A DNA stretch of 64,000 nucleotides from UBA3537 sp045561735 (GCA_045561735.1 JBJKXC010000025.1:14879-78878); one strand, 5' to 3'; shown: positions 52,555-61,057, counted from the stretch's first letter. Notes: generated by a model from the letters alone, not told the origin. Made by a program: numbers and translations.

Positions 52555-53165
52555 AAGAAATTATTGATTTTTTTAGTGCTCCTTATACCGGCGTAACGGC
52601 ATTTTATATAACTCTTGAAATTGTGGCTGTATTCTTTGGAATTGCAAGTGTTTTGTATGCCAAAAAAGAAAACATTTGGGTGTTTCCTACAGGGATTATC
52701 AGTACAGTATTGTATGTTTACATCTGTTATCAATTTACACTTTATGGTGACTTGGTCATCAACCTATATTACACGCTTATGAGCTTGTATGGTTGGTATG
52801 TTTGGAATCATAAAACTTCAGGGCAAAGCATTGAAATCACAAAATCCGATCCCTTAGACATGCTAAAAGCCCTCGGCATTTTTATCAGTACAGCAGCCTT
52901 TGTTGTTGGCGTTTATTTGTATTATAATCGTTTTGATCGCTTAACAGATTATTTTGACACTTTTACCAGCGGGATTTTCTTCGCTGGAATGTGGCTCATG
53001 GCCCATAAAAAAATAGAACATTGGATGTTTTGGATTTTGGGGAATTTGATTTCTATTCCTTTATATTTTGTTAAGGGCCTAGGTTTTTCAGGCCTGCAAT
53101 TCACAATATTTTTAGTTTTAGCAATACAAGGCTATATTGAATGGAAAAAACACTTGAACAAATAA
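52551..53165 (+). CDS. pnuC: PnuC-family vitamin transporter
   Basis: An inner-membrane protein of about 204 residues with roughly seven hydrophobic segments. The Pnu signatures are FGIASVLYAKKENIWVFPTGIIST near residue 27 and INLYYTLMSLYGWYVWNHK near 72. PnuC members import nicotinamide riboside; the PnuT branch imports thiamine. The ATG at 52551 overlaps the upstream stop by 4 bases; an earlier in-frame start would overlap further. It overlaps the kinase gene by 25 bases. The nearby TPP riboswitch controls only the downstream receptor, so whether the substrate is nicotinamide riboside or thiamine is open. Confidence 0.85.
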   Translation: MKEIIDFFSAPYTGVTAFYITLEIVAVFFGIASVLYAKKENIWVFPTGIISTVLYVYICYQFTLYGDLVINLYYTLMSLYGWYVWNHKTSGQSIEITKSDPLDMLKALGIFISTAAFVVGVYLYYNRFDRLTDYFDTFTSGIFFAGMWLMAHKKIEHWMFWILGNLISIPLYFVKGLGFSGLQFTIFLVLAIQGYIEWKKHLNK

Positions 53166-53713
53166 CAGCAGACTGCATTAAGGTTGTGCTTTATGGTCCG
53201 GAATCTACGGGAAAATCAACCCTTTCAAAGGCCTTGGCAGAACATTATAAAACCGACTATGTACCAGAATACGCTAGGTCGTATTTACAAGTCAAATGGA
53301 ACCAGCATAGGACCATCTGTACCAAAGAAGATTTAGGCCCCATTGCCTTGGGTCAAATGCAATTGGAAAATGAACGCCTTAGAAAAGCCAATAAGTTGCT
53401 TATTTGCGACACTGATCTACTCCAAACCAAAGTTTATTCTGAAGTCTATTACAATGGTTATTGCGACCCAAAAATTGCATACTACGCCATAGTAAATACT
53501 TATGATTTGTATTTCTTATGCGCCGTGGACATTCCATGGGTTCCCGATGATTTGCGAGACAAGCCCAATGAAAGGGATAAAATGTTTTCGGCATTTAAAA
53601 ATGAACTCGAAAAACAAAACCTTCCCTATGTATTACTTAAAGGGTCTCATCAAAATCGTATGGATATCGCCACCAAACACATTGATGCTTTGCTTGATCA
53701 AAAGAAAAAATAA
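53141..53713 (+). CDS. NadR-like P-loop kinase
   Basis: The 190-residue protein has a P-loop GPESTGKSTL near residues 18-27, YVPEYARSYL near 44-53 and CDTDLLQTKVYSEVYYNG near 88-105, all as in the kinase domain of NadR (ribosylnicotinamide kinase). The DNA-binding and adenylyltransferase parts of full NadR are missing. Together with the PnuC-like transporter, whose gene it overlaps by 25 bases, it would trap the imported vitamin by phosphorylation. Nicotinamide riboside is the natural guess. Thiamine is an alternative because of the adjacent TPP-controlled receptor. Confidence 0.85.
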   Translation: MEKTLEQITADCIKVVLYGPESTGKSTLSKALAEHYKTDYVPEYARSYLQVKWNQHRTICTKEDLGPIALGQMQLENERLRKANKLLICDTDLLQTKVYSEVYYNGYCDPKIAYYAIVNTYDLYFLCAVDIPWVPDDLRDKPNERDKMFSAFKNELEKQNLPYVLLKGSHQNRMDIATKHIDALLDQKKK

Positions 53714-53756
53714 AATTTACTTCCATTTAAACCATTGGAAAAAAAATTAAATATTG

Positions 53757-53788
53757 TTGGCACAATATTTTTTTGTGATGTAAATTTG
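53757..53788 (+). promoter_or_regulatory. Promoter of the TPP-controlled receptor gene
   Basis: TTGGCA at 53757 and TAAATTTG at 53781-53788 are 24 bases apart start to start, the same geometry as the queA promoter. Transcription would begin at about 53795, right at the riboswitch. Confidence 0.65.
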
Positions 53789-53792
53789 TTAC

Positions 53793-53876
53793 GTTCTCAA
53801 TAAAGGGGTGCCGCAAGGCTGAGATCACACCCATTGAACCTAGAACAGGTAATGCTGTTTAGGGAAACAAGAAGCA
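53793..53876 (+). ncRNA. TPP riboswitch (THI box)
   Basis: The conserved thi-box segments occur in order: GGGGTGCC near 53805, GCTGAGA at 53818-53824, ACACCC, then GAACCTAGAACAGGTAATG and a closing TAGGGAA near 53859-53865. TTCT near 53794 can pair with AGAA near 53870 for the closing stem. It is located between the kinase gene and the TonB receptor start at 53954, so it should repress the receptor when thiamine pyrophosphate is plentiful. No clear terminator hairpin lies between it and the start codon, which suggests translational control. Confidence 0.93.
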
Positions 53877-53953
53877 GTAAGTGCTTCAAATTATTACACC
53901 AATTTATAATAAAGAATAATCACCTCTTTTTATTCGATTCTTAAAAAAATCGC

Positions 53954-56077
53954 ATGAAAAATTACATTCTTTGTCTTGCATTTTTAGCACTGTCGTACAC
54001 ATCGCTTATCGCCCAAGACACACAAATACAAGATTCAACAGCAACACAAAATCTCGATGAGGTGCTTATCAAAGCAGTCCGCGTTCAGCCAAACGCGCCA
54101 ATCACCCATTCTAATGTCACAAGAAAAGACATTGCAAAGCGTAATTTGGGGCAAGACATTCCTGTACTTTTAAATTACTTACCCTCCGTGGTTTCCTCAT
54201 CAGATGCCGGAGCAGGCATTGGCTACACTTATTTAAGAGTCAGAGGTTCAGACGCCACGCGTGTCAACGTCACCATCAACGGAATTCCCTATAATGATGC
54301 GGAGAGTCAAGGCACTTTTTGGGTGAATCTTGGAGATTTTGCATCTTCGGTTGAAAGTTTACAATTGCAACGCGGGGTAGGAACCTCCACCAATGGTTCT
54401 GGAGCTTTTGGCGCCAGTTTGAATATTTTAACAGACAAGATTTCCAAGGCCCCTTTTTGGGAAGTGTCAAATTCATTTGGTTCATTTGACACAAGAAAGA
54501 ATACAACTAAATTTAGTACAGGCCTAATGAATGAACATGTTGAAATTTCAGGTAGAGTTTCTAGGATTTATTCGGATGGTTATGTTGACAGGGCTTTTAC
54601 TGATTTAAAATCCTATTTTCTTCAAGGGAATTATGTAGACGAGAATACAATTGTAAAAGCTATTACTTTTGGAGGGAAAGAAAAGACTTATCAATCTTGG
54701 GCTGGTTTGGATAAAAATCAATTGGAGGAAGACCGCACTCAAAACCCCTATACTTACGAAAATGAGATAGATAATTATCGGCAAAATCATTTTCAGTTGC
54801 ACTGGAATGAAACAGTGAACTCCAATTGGGCGACGAATATTGGCTTGAACTATACCCGTGGAAAAGGCTATTTTGAACAGTTCAAAGATGAGCGCAGCGC
54901 AGCAGATTACAACAATCTTATAAACGAGGGCAGTGATGTAATTGTTCGGCGTTGGTTGGACAACCATTTTTATGTATTTAATGCCAATACAGCCTATAAT
55001 AAAAATGGCCTTGAAATTATCTCAGGAATTTCTTACAGTGACTACACTAACGATCACTATGGGGAAGTTATTTCTGGAAGCGATTTGGCGGTAGGAACCT
55101 CTGCTGGAGATCGTTACTATTTAAGTGTTTCGGACAAGCATGATTTTAGTGTATTTTCAAAAGCTACTTTTAAGGTCAATGATAAATTACAAGTCTTTTT
55201 GGACCTTCAGAATAGATTTGTCAATTATACGACGAAAGGTTTAACCTCAGAGCGTGTACCAATTGATATTGATGCAAATTTTAGCTTTTTTAATCCAAAA
55301 TTAGGGCTTACCTATGATTTGAATCCAAACAATAGTTTGTATGTCTCCTATGCTCGCGCCAATAAAGAGCCCAATCGCAATGATTTTGAAAGCAATGCTA
55401 CAGATGTCACTCATGAAGAACTCAATGATTTTGAATTGGGATGGCGTCACCAAAGTGAGCGACTGCGACTCAGTACCAATGTGTATTATATGCAATACAA
55501 TAATCAGCTGGTTCTTACAGGAGCGTTAGACAATGTGGGAGAGTATTTGAGAGAAAATGTCGATAAAAGTTACCGTTTGGGTTTTGAATTGGATGCTATT
55601 GTCGTTTTAAGTGACAAATTTACATTAAATTCTAATTTTGCTTTGAGTAAAAACAAAGTTCAAGACTTGATAATTAATCGTGATGGAGCACTTCAGAATT
55701 TAGGAGACACCAACATCGCTTTTTCTCCCAATGTAATTACTACAAACGCCATTGAATATGCTCCCAATTCAAAGTTTAGAGCCACTTTGATTGGAAAATA
55801 TGTTGGAGAACAATACTTGAGTAACACGGATACCGAGGCCTCCAAACTAGATAGTTATTTTGTAACCGATCTAAATTTTAGCTACACCATAAATTTTAAA
55901 TCTGTTTTTAAATCCATTGTTATCAGAGGTATGGTCAATAATCTTATTGATTTAGAATACGTAGATAGAGGCTATACTTACTTGGATACTTGGAGTGGCC
56001 CAACGGACTCAGAAATTCAAGGATATTACCCACAGGCCACGCGTAATTTTATTTTAGGTATTACAATGATATTTTAG
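53954..56077 (+). CDS. TonB-dependent receptor, thiamine-regulated
   Basis: An outer-membrane active transporter of 707 residues: signal peptide MKNYILCLAFLALSYTSLIAQ, a TonB-box-like region, plug domain at about residues 50-165 (VLLNYLPSVVSSSDAGAG, YLRVRGSDATRVNVTINGIPYNDAESQG, GAFGASLNIL) and a beta barrel ending in NFILGITMIF. It lacks the carboxypeptidase-like N-terminal domain of many relatives. The TPP riboswitch in its leader indicates that it imports thiamine or a precursor; similar receptors are known in Bacteroidota as thiamine-regulated outer-membrane receptors. It ends at a terminator at 56095-56127. Confidence 0.93.
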   Translation: MKNYILCLAFLALSYTSLIAQDTQIQDSTATQNLDEVLIKAVRVQPNAPITHSNVTRKDIAKRNLGQDIPVLLNYLPSVVSSSDAGAGIGYTYLRVRGSDATRVNVTINGIPYNDAESQGTFWVNLGDFASSVESLQLQRGVGTSTNGSGAFGASLNILTDKISKAPFWEVSNSFGSFDTRKNTTKFSTGLMNEHVEISGRVSRIYSDGYVDRAFTDLKSYFLQGNYVDENTIVKAITFGGKEKTYQSWAGLDKNQLEEDRTQNPYTYENEIDNYRQNHFQLHWNETVNSNWATNIGLNYTRGKGYFEQFKDERSAADYNNLINEGSDVIVRRWLDNHFYVFNANTAYNKNGLEIISGISYSDYTNDHYGEVISGSDLAVGTSAGDRYYLSVSDKHDFSVFSKATFKVNDKLQVFLDLQNRFVNYTTKGLTSERVPIDIDANFSFFNPKLGLTYDLNPNNSLYVSYARANKEPNRNDFESNATDVTHEELNDFELGWRHQSERLRLSTNVYYMQYNNQLVLTGALDNVGEYLRENVDKSYRLGFELDAIVVLSDKFTLNSNFALSKNKVQDLIINRDGALQNLGDTNIAFSPNVITTNAIEYAPNSKFRATLIGKYVGEQYLSNTDTEASKLDSYFVTDLNFSYTINFKSVFKSIVIRGMVNNLIDLEYVDRGYTYLDTWSGPTDSEIQGYYPQATRNFILGITMIF

Positions 56078-56094
56078 AGAGAATGAAAACTCAC

Positions 56095-56127
56095 AAAAAA
56101 ATCGCTGGGAAGGCTGCGGTTTTTTTT
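56095..56127 (+). terminator. Terminator of the TonB receptor gene
   Basis: An A7-tcgc arm pairs with gcgg-T7 (one T-G wobble) around a 10-base loop, and eight T follow. It lies 18 bases after the stop, between convergent genes. Confidence 0.7.
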
Positions 56128-56142
56128 CAAAGGTTATTGAGA

Positions 56143-56607
56143 TTAATTTGATATAAACAATTCATTGCCAATACGTTCTATAAAATAGGGCTTAAGGCTG
56201 CAGCGAAGTTCTGGGTTTTGCAAGGGTTGGCCAGTGAATAAACTGTATCGACGCGTTTCATCGCAGCTGCTGTAGGCTTCAAGGCCATCGATTATAAGAA
56301 TGGAACATGCACCAAATGGCTCATTGGGATCTGCGGCATCAAAAGCCACATAGCCGACACCAGTATTATTAACAAACAGCCCACCATTACCTTCGTTGGG
56401 CACATAAACAGGATTGTTTGGGAAGGCTAGCGGATTGTATTGCGCAAGATTTAAATTTAAACTGACTTGTATCCCTACATTTAATAAGAAATTACAGTTT
56501 CGGTCGTAGTTATTGTTGTTCGAACAATTAATGCAAACCAAAAATAAACATAGATTTGTGAGAAATCTAAAAAAGAAGTTTTTTGATAAAAAGGGTGTAG
56601 TGTTCAT
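56143..56607 (-). CDS. Rieske-like lipoprotein lacking iron-sulfur ligands
   Basis: A small lipoprotein of 154 residues with signal CLFLVCINCSNNNN. The body follows the Rieske ferredoxin fold pattern: VNNTGVGYVAFDAADPNEPFGACSILIIDG, then SSCDETRRYSLFTGQPLQNPELRCSLKPYFIERIGNELFIS. In real Rieske proteins the two ligand motifs are CxH and CxxH; here they read ACS and SCDET, so no His ligands remain and a [2Fe-2S] cluster is unlikely. I infer a structural Rieske-type domain that lost the metal. It is transcribed alone, next to greA, with which it is divergent. Confidence 0.65.
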   Translation of the reverse strand: MNTTPFLSKNFFFRFLTNLCLFLVCINCSNNNNYDRNCNFLLNVGIQVSLNLNLAQYNPLAFPNNPVYVPNEGNGGLFVNNTGVGYVAFDAADPNEPFGACSILIIDGLEAYSSCDETRRYSLFTGQPLQNPELRCSLKPYFIERIGNELFISN

Positions 56608-56674
56608 TTACAATTTATCTAAATGATCTTCTCTTCGAAAATACAATAAAAAGTAACAGCTGCTAAATATTTTG

Positions 56675-56682
56675 TATATTTG
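56675..56682 (+). promoter_or_regulatory. -7 promoter element for greA
   Basis: TATATTTG matches TAnnTTTG, 91 bases upstream of the greA start. The expected start of transcription is about 56688, at the edge of the hairpin 56690-56714. Confidence 0.5.
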
Positions 56683-56689
56683 TATTGTG

Positions 56690-56714
56690 ATCTCGTGTAA
56701 ACGAGATTTTTTTT
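56690..56714 (+). terminator. Terminator-like hairpin in the greA leader
   Basis: A 7-bp stem atctcgt/acgagat with a gtaa loop is followed by eight T. It is near the 5' end of the predicted greA RNA and 59 bases before the start codon. E. coli greA also has a leader terminator that yields small RNAs, so an analogous control is possible, but transcription from the nearest -7 element would reach this hairpin almost at once. Confidence 0.6.
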
Positions 56715-56773
56715 ATGTTTTAATTAAAGCATCATTAACAACCCCTAATCCATTGAAAATAAAATAGTACCGC

Positions 56774-57247
56774 ATGAGTAATGTATCATATTATACCGCC
56801 GAAGGGCTGAAAAAACTCCGTAATGAGCTTCAACAGCTGAAAGATGTTGAGCGCGTTAAGGCCTCTAAGGCCATTGCTGAGGCCCGTGACAAAGGAGACT
56901 TGAGCGAAAATGCTGAATACGACGCCGCTAAAGAAGCCCAAGGTATGCTTGAAATGCGTATTTCAAAGCTTGAAGAGACCTTGGCAGGAGCCCGTCTTAT
57001 TGACGCTTCCCAACTGGATAACTCCAAAGCATTGGTTTTGTCCAATGTTAAAATAAAAAACCAAGCCAACGGTATGGAACTCACTTATTTGTTGGTGGCA
57101 GATGGCGAAGCCGACCTTGCTGCCGGCAAAATATCTGTTAATTCTCCCATAGGAAAAGGACTTCTTGGCAAAAGTGTGGGAGACATCGCTGAAATTCAAG
57201 TCCCCAACGGTGTTATCAAGTTTGAGATCTTAGAAATTTTTAGATAA
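56774..57247 (+). CDS. greA: Transcription elongation factor GreA
   Basis: GreA rescues backtracked RNA polymerase by promoting transcript cleavage. Its coiled-coil N-terminal domain at residues 1-75 includes the catalytic acidic tip region AEARDKGDLSENAEYDAAKEAQG (D and E residues near 42-46). The C-terminal domain runs to residue 157 (ISVNSPIGKGLLGKSVGDIAEIQVPNG). Length and layout are standard. It is followed by a HIT gene after 8 bases, a common flavobacterial pair. Confidence 0.96.
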   Translation: MSNVSYYTAEGLKKLRNELQQLKDVERVKASKAIAEARDKGDLSENAEYDAAKEAQGMLEMRISKLEETLAGARLIDASQLDNSKALVLSNVKIKNQANGMELTYLLVADGEADLAAGKISVNSPIGKGLLGKSVGDIAEIQVPNGVIKFEILEIFR

Positions 57248-57255
57248 TTTGTATT

Positions 57256-57648
57256 ATGGCATCAATATTTTCAAAAATTATTTCGGGCGAAATTCCTTGT
57301 TATAAGGTTGCTGAAACAGAAGATTTTTTGGCCTTTTTAGACATCTATCCAAATGCCAAAGGACACACGCTTTGCATTCCCAAAAAAGAAGTAGATAAAC
57401 TTTTTGATTTGGATGAATCAACATATAATGGACTGATGGCGTTTTCAAGAACTGTAGCGTTTGCCATAGAAAAAGCCGTTCCATGTGTTCGCGTAGGAAT
57501 GACCGTCATAGGCCTTGAGGTTCCGCACGCCCATGTGCATTTGATTCCTTTAAATGGGATGGAAGATGCTCAATTTATAAAAAAAGAAGTTCAGCAAAAT
57601 CCTGAAGAATTTCAAGCAACAGCCGATGCTATCGCGAATCATTTATAA
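57256..57648 (+). CDS. HIT family nucleotide hydrolase
   Basis: A 130-residue HINT-type protein with the histidine triad HAHVHLIPL near residues 95-103, the conserved IFSKIISGEIPCYKVAE start, FLDIYPNAKGHTLCIPKKE near 30-48, and VRVGMTVIGLEVPHAH. It hydrolyses AMP-linked substrates such as aminoacyl adenylates, as known for HINT proteins. It lies 8 bases after greA and its end overlaps the convergent histidine kinase gene by 6 bases. Confidence 0.94.
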   Translation: MASIFSKIISGEIPCYKVAETEDFLAFLDIYPNAKGHTLCIPKKEVDKLFDLDESTYNGLMAFSRTVAFAIEKAVPCVRVGMTVIGLEVPHAHVHLIPLNGMEDAQFIKKEVQQNPEEFQATADAIANHL

Positions 57649-58794
57649 TTTTTTAAGGGCGATTTGAAATGTGGTGCCTTTACCTACTTCTGAGTAAAGT
57701 ACTTTAATTTTACCACCATGGTATTGTTCAACAATACGTTTGGCTAAAGACAATCCTAAGCCCCAGCCTCTTTTTTTTGTGGTGTAGCCTGTTTCAAAAA
57801 TAGTTTTGAATTGATTTTTTGTAAGCCCTTTACCCAAATCAGAAATTTCTATTAAAACAAATATTTCATTAGAAATTAAGTTTATTTTTAATTCCCCTTT
57901 GCCTTTCATAGCATCGATACCGTTCTTTACTAGATTTTCAACGGTCCAGCTGTAAAGTTCTTCATTAAGCATTACCATTTGAGGTTTCTCTGGCAGTTGA
58001 ATTTGAAAGTTGACGAATGCACTGCTTCGGGATTGAAGATATTCAATAGCGCTTTTTGTAGCTTGAACAGCATCAGTTGGTTCGAGCTGGGGAACGGATC
58101 CGATTTTACTAAAGCGTTCGGTAATTGTTTCCAATCGCTGGATATCATTGTTAATTTCTTGAACGTAATCTGGGTTGATGTTTTCGTTTTTAAGCAGTTC
58201 ATTCCATCCTATAAGTGAGGATAATGGTGTTCCAATTTGATGGGCCGTTTCCTTGGCCATGGCAGTCCAAAGTTTATTTTGTGAGGCCGTTCGGGAACTT
58301 TGGTAAAAGAAATAGATGAGCCCTATAAATAATAAAATTATCAGAATTAATGCAAGGGGGTAATATTTTAGCTTATTGAGCAAAACAGAATTTCCATAAT
58401 ACAAAGTAGAGAGCACTTCGCCATCGTAAATTACCTGAAGCGGTGTGTTTTCACTGGCATAAATTTCACTTAATTGTTTCAAGTAAAGCTGATTATTTTT
58501 TTCCTTAAGAACAATATTTTTAGATTGAAAATTTCCTTCAGAATCTTCAATAATCATTGGGGTCGTAGCGTTACTTTGAATGATTTTTAGGGGCAAATCA
58601 CTAATGTTACCATCCAAATCAAGTGTTTTACTCAGCTCAATTTGTGCAGCAGAGAAATTCTCCATTTTAATGTATTCTTCCTCTTTAAATTTTTGATAAA
58701 ATTGATAGGTGTTCCATAAAATCAGCGAAACCATGAAAAAGGATACTGTAATTAGAATCCAATTCAGCAGCGATCGGTTGGAAGTTGTTTTCAT
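57643..58794 (-). CDS. Orphan membrane sensor histidine kinase
   Basis: The 383-residue protein has two transmembrane helices (about 12-32 and 145-166) around a periplasmic sensor of about 110 residues with no recognisable domain. The H-box AKETAHQIGTPLSSLIGWNELL is near residue 182, and the ATPase domain holds VENLVKNGIDAMKGKG (N-box), ISDLGKGLT (G1) and TTKKRGWGLGLSLAKRIVEQYHGG (G2). It lacks a HAMP domain. No response regulator is adjacent, so it is an orphan kinase here. The signal is unknown. Confidence 0.9.
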   Translation of the reverse strand: MKTTSNRSLLNWILITVSFFMVSLILWNTYQFYQKFKEEEYIKMENFSAAQIELSKTLDLDGNISDLPLKIIQSNATTPMIIEDSEGNFQSKNIVLKEKNNQLYLKQLSEIYASENTPLQVIYDGEVLSTLYYGNSVLLNKLKYYPLALILIILLFIGLIYFFYQSSRTASQNKLWTAMAKETAHQIGTPLSSLIGWNELLKNENINPDYVQEINNDIQRLETITERFSKIGSVPQLEPTDAVQATKSAIEYLQSRSSAFVNFQIQLPEKPQMVMLNEELYSWTVENLVKNGIDAMKGKGELKINLISNEIFVLIEISDLGKGLTKNQFKTIFETGYTTKKRGWGLGLSLAKRIVEQYHGGKIKVLYSEVGKGTTFQIALKKL

Positions 58795-58913
58795 TGGTTG
58801 AATTTTTTTCTTTTTAAATATAATGCATTTATGCGAATATTATTGTTCTAAATTATAGGGCTTTTCAGCTTTAATGCTTCACTTTTTTAATAACTTTGTT
58901 TTATATTTAGATT

Positions 58914-59783
58914 ATGACTTCTTTTGATCCAAAAAATTACAGCATTTCGAAATTACAAGCCCTACTTTCTAGTGCAGTAGCGCCAAGGCCTATTGCCTTA
59001 GCGAGTACCATCGATCGACATGGAAACCCCAACCTGTCACCCTTTAGTTTTTACAATATTTTTAGTGCAAACCCCCCCATTTTAATTTTTTCACCAGCCA
59101 GAAGAGTAAGGGATAATACGACCAAACACACATTACACAATGTAGCTGCAATAAAGGAGGTCGTTATCAATGTGGTTTCCTATGACATAATTCAACAAAT
59201 GTCTTTGAGCAGTACGGAATATGCCCAGGGGGTAAATGAGTTCAATAAGGCGGGCTTCACCATGTTAAAATCAGATTTAATTCGTCCTTTTCGCGTAGCG
59301 GAATCACCCATTCAAATGGAGTGCAGAGTTAATGAAATCAAGCCTTTAGGTCAAGATAAAGGGGCTGGTAATTTGGTAATTTGTGAAGTTTTGAAGGTGC
59401 ATGTATCTAACGCCGTTATGGTGGATAATGGCACTATAGATCAAGAAAAATTAGATTTGGTTGCACGTGGTGGCGGAAGTTATTATATTCGAGCCAGAGA
59501 TGGGTTTTTGAAAATACCAAAACCACTAAGAACTCTGGGGATTGGTGTGGATATGTTACCTGAATCGGTGCGTAAAAGCAACATACTTACAGGGAATGAT
59601 TTAGGGCTTTTAGGTAATATTGAAGCGCTTCCTACAAAAGAATACATTGAAGCGTTTTGGAAGCAGCCCAGCCAATCTTTATTAATAAATAAATTAAAAA
59701 CAACTGAAGAGATACATTTAAAAGCAAAGGAATTATTAGATCAAAAGAATGTTCTAGATGCCTGGTGTGTCTTACTAAAATAA
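58914..59783 (+). CDS. Flavin reductase family (FMN-binding split barrel) protein
   Basis: The 289-residue protein has a flavin-reductase-like FMN-binding split barrel at about residues 12-190: SSAVAPRPIALASTIDRHGNPNLSPFSFYNIFSANPP, a typical FMN site, then RDNTTKHTLHNV, VVINVVSYDIIQQMSLSS and ARGGGSYYIRARD. The family reduces flavins or flavoproteins with NAD(P)H. The precise substrate is unknown. Downstream lies the DUF3127 gene after 16 bases, then two ppk2 genes on the same strand. Confidence 0.85.
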   Translation: MTSFDPKNYSISKLQALLSSAVAPRPIALASTIDRHGNPNLSPFSFYNIFSANPPILIFSPARRVRDNTTKHTLHNVAAIKEVVINVVSYDIIQQMSLSSTEYAQGVNEFNKAGFTMLKSDLIRPFRVAESPIQMECRVNEIKPLGQDKGAGNLVICEVLKVHVSNAVMVDNGTIDQEKLDLVARGGGSYYIRARDGFLKIPKPLRTLGIGVDMLPESVRKSNILTGNDLGLLGNIEALPTKEYIEAFWKQPSQSLLINKLKTTEEIHLKAKELLDQKNVLDAWCVLLK

Positions 59784-59799
59784 ATCACAGCACATAAAA

Positions 59800-60174
59800 A
59801 TGGAAGTACAAGGAAAAATTAAATTGATTGGAGAAACACAAACGGTGGGTTCTAATGGTTTTAGAAAGCGCGAACTGGTGGTAACTACCGAGGAGCAATA
59901 TCCGCAACATTTGTCAATTGACTTTGTCCAGGACAAAACGGATTTATTGAATACTTTTCAACAAGGACAGCATGTCAAGGTGGGGATCAACCTTCGTGGC
60001 CGTGAGTGGATCAGTCCACAAGGGGAAACCAAGCATTTCAACTCTATACAAGGATGGCGTATTGACAGTTTGCAGCAAAACTCAGCCACTGCTGCCCCTC
60101 CCGTACCACCTATGGAAGCTTTTGAACCGGCTGATGATTTAAAAGCAGAGGAGCCAGACGATTTACCGTTTTAA
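59800..60174 (+). CDS. DUF3127 domain protein (OB-fold-like)
   Basis: A 124-residue protein of the Bacteroidota DUF3127 family: MEVQGKIKLIGETQTVGSNGFRKRELVV, LSIDFVQDKTDLLNTFQQGQHVKVGINLRGREW and FNSIQGWRID, a beta-barrel of OB-fold style similar to single-stranded DNA-binding proteins. It ends with an acidic tail (AEEPDDLPF) that closely recalls the DDxPF tip of SSB proteins, which binds partner enzymes. It therefore may bind nucleic acid and recruit repair proteins. This is inference; no function is established. Confidence 0.85.
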   Translation: MEVQGKIKLIGETQTVGSNGFRKRELVVTTEEQYPQHLSIDFVQDKTDLLNTFQQGQHVKVGINLRGREWISPQGETKHFNSIQGWRIDSLQQNSATAAPPVPPMEAFEPADDLKAEEPDDLPF

Positions 60175-60199
60175 GTTTTTTAAATAATATATGTTTTAA

Positions 60200-61054
60200 A
60201 TGTCCAAGTTAATCAATTCTGATTTTGAAGAATTCGCTGGCAGTGATGCTTTCAAGGCTCTCATAAAGTCAAAAATGGAGCCTAAAAAATACCAAAAATT
60301 ATTAAACAGTTTTAACTACGAAACAGAGCTGTTAAAACTACAAACTGAGTTGGTCGATTTGCAACATTGGGTTGCCAAACACAAAAAACGTGTTTGTATT
60401 ATTTTTGAAGGTAGAGATGCTGCTGGAAAGGGGGGTGCCATCAGACGCTTTACAGAACATTTAAATCCTAGATCTATGCGTGTCGTTGCACTTACAAAAC
60501 CTACAGAAGTTGAGAGTGGGCAATGGTACTTTAGACGCTATATCAAAGAACTTCCAGATCCTGGCGAGTTGGTTTTTTTTGATCGCAGTTGGTACAACCG
60601 AGCTGTTGTGGAACCCGTTATGGGATTTTGTACTAATAATCAGTATAAAAAATACATGTTACAAGTCCCAGAATTTGAGCATATGCTTCACGAAGACGGT
60701 GTCATAATCATTAAATTTTGGTTCTCTATTTCAAAAGCTGAACAGTTAAGACGCTTTAACTCTAGGTTGGCCAATCCTTTAAAGCAATGGAAGTTCAGTC
60801 CAGTTGACAAAGAAGGCCAAAAGCGCTGGGATTTATATACATCCTATAAAGAGCAGATGTTTAGCAAAACACACACCTCATTTAGTCCATGGATCATAAT
60901 TAAAACAAATAATAAAAAAGAAGCCCGTTTGGAAAGCATTCGCTGTGTACTTTCTCAGTTCGAATACGACCAAAAAGGGAGTGCCAATACGCAAATTTTT
61001 CCCGATCCCAATGTAGCCCAACGATACCACAGAACGATTAAACAAATTGACTAG
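60200..61054 (+). CDS. ppk2: Polyphosphate kinase 2 (copy 1)
   Basis: PPK2 moves phosphate between polyphosphate and nucleotides. The Walker A motif EGRDAAGKGGAIRRFTEHLNP is near residues 71-91, the Walker B region is DRSWYNRAVVEPVMGF near residues 130-145, and WKFSPVDKEGQKRWDLYTSYKEQMFSKT is the lid/C-terminal part. The length of 284 residues and the one-domain layout suggest a class I or III PPK2. The next gene is a paralogue beginning 3 bases after this stop. Confidence 0.93.
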   Translation: MSKLINSDFEEFAGSDAFKALIKSKMEPKKYQKLLNSFNYETELLKLQTELVDLQHWVAKHKKRVCIIFEGRDAAGKGGAIRRFTEHLNPRSMRVVALTKPTEVESGQWYFRRYIKELPDPGELVFFDRSWYNRAVVEPVMGFCTNNQYKKYMLQVPEFEHMLHEDGVIIIKFWFSISKAEQLRRFNSRLANPLKQWKFSPVDKEGQKRWDLYTSYKEQMFSKTHTSFSPWIIIKTNNKKEARLESIRCVLSQFEYDQKGSANTQIFPDPNVAQRYHRTIKQID

Positions 61055-61057
61055 GTG

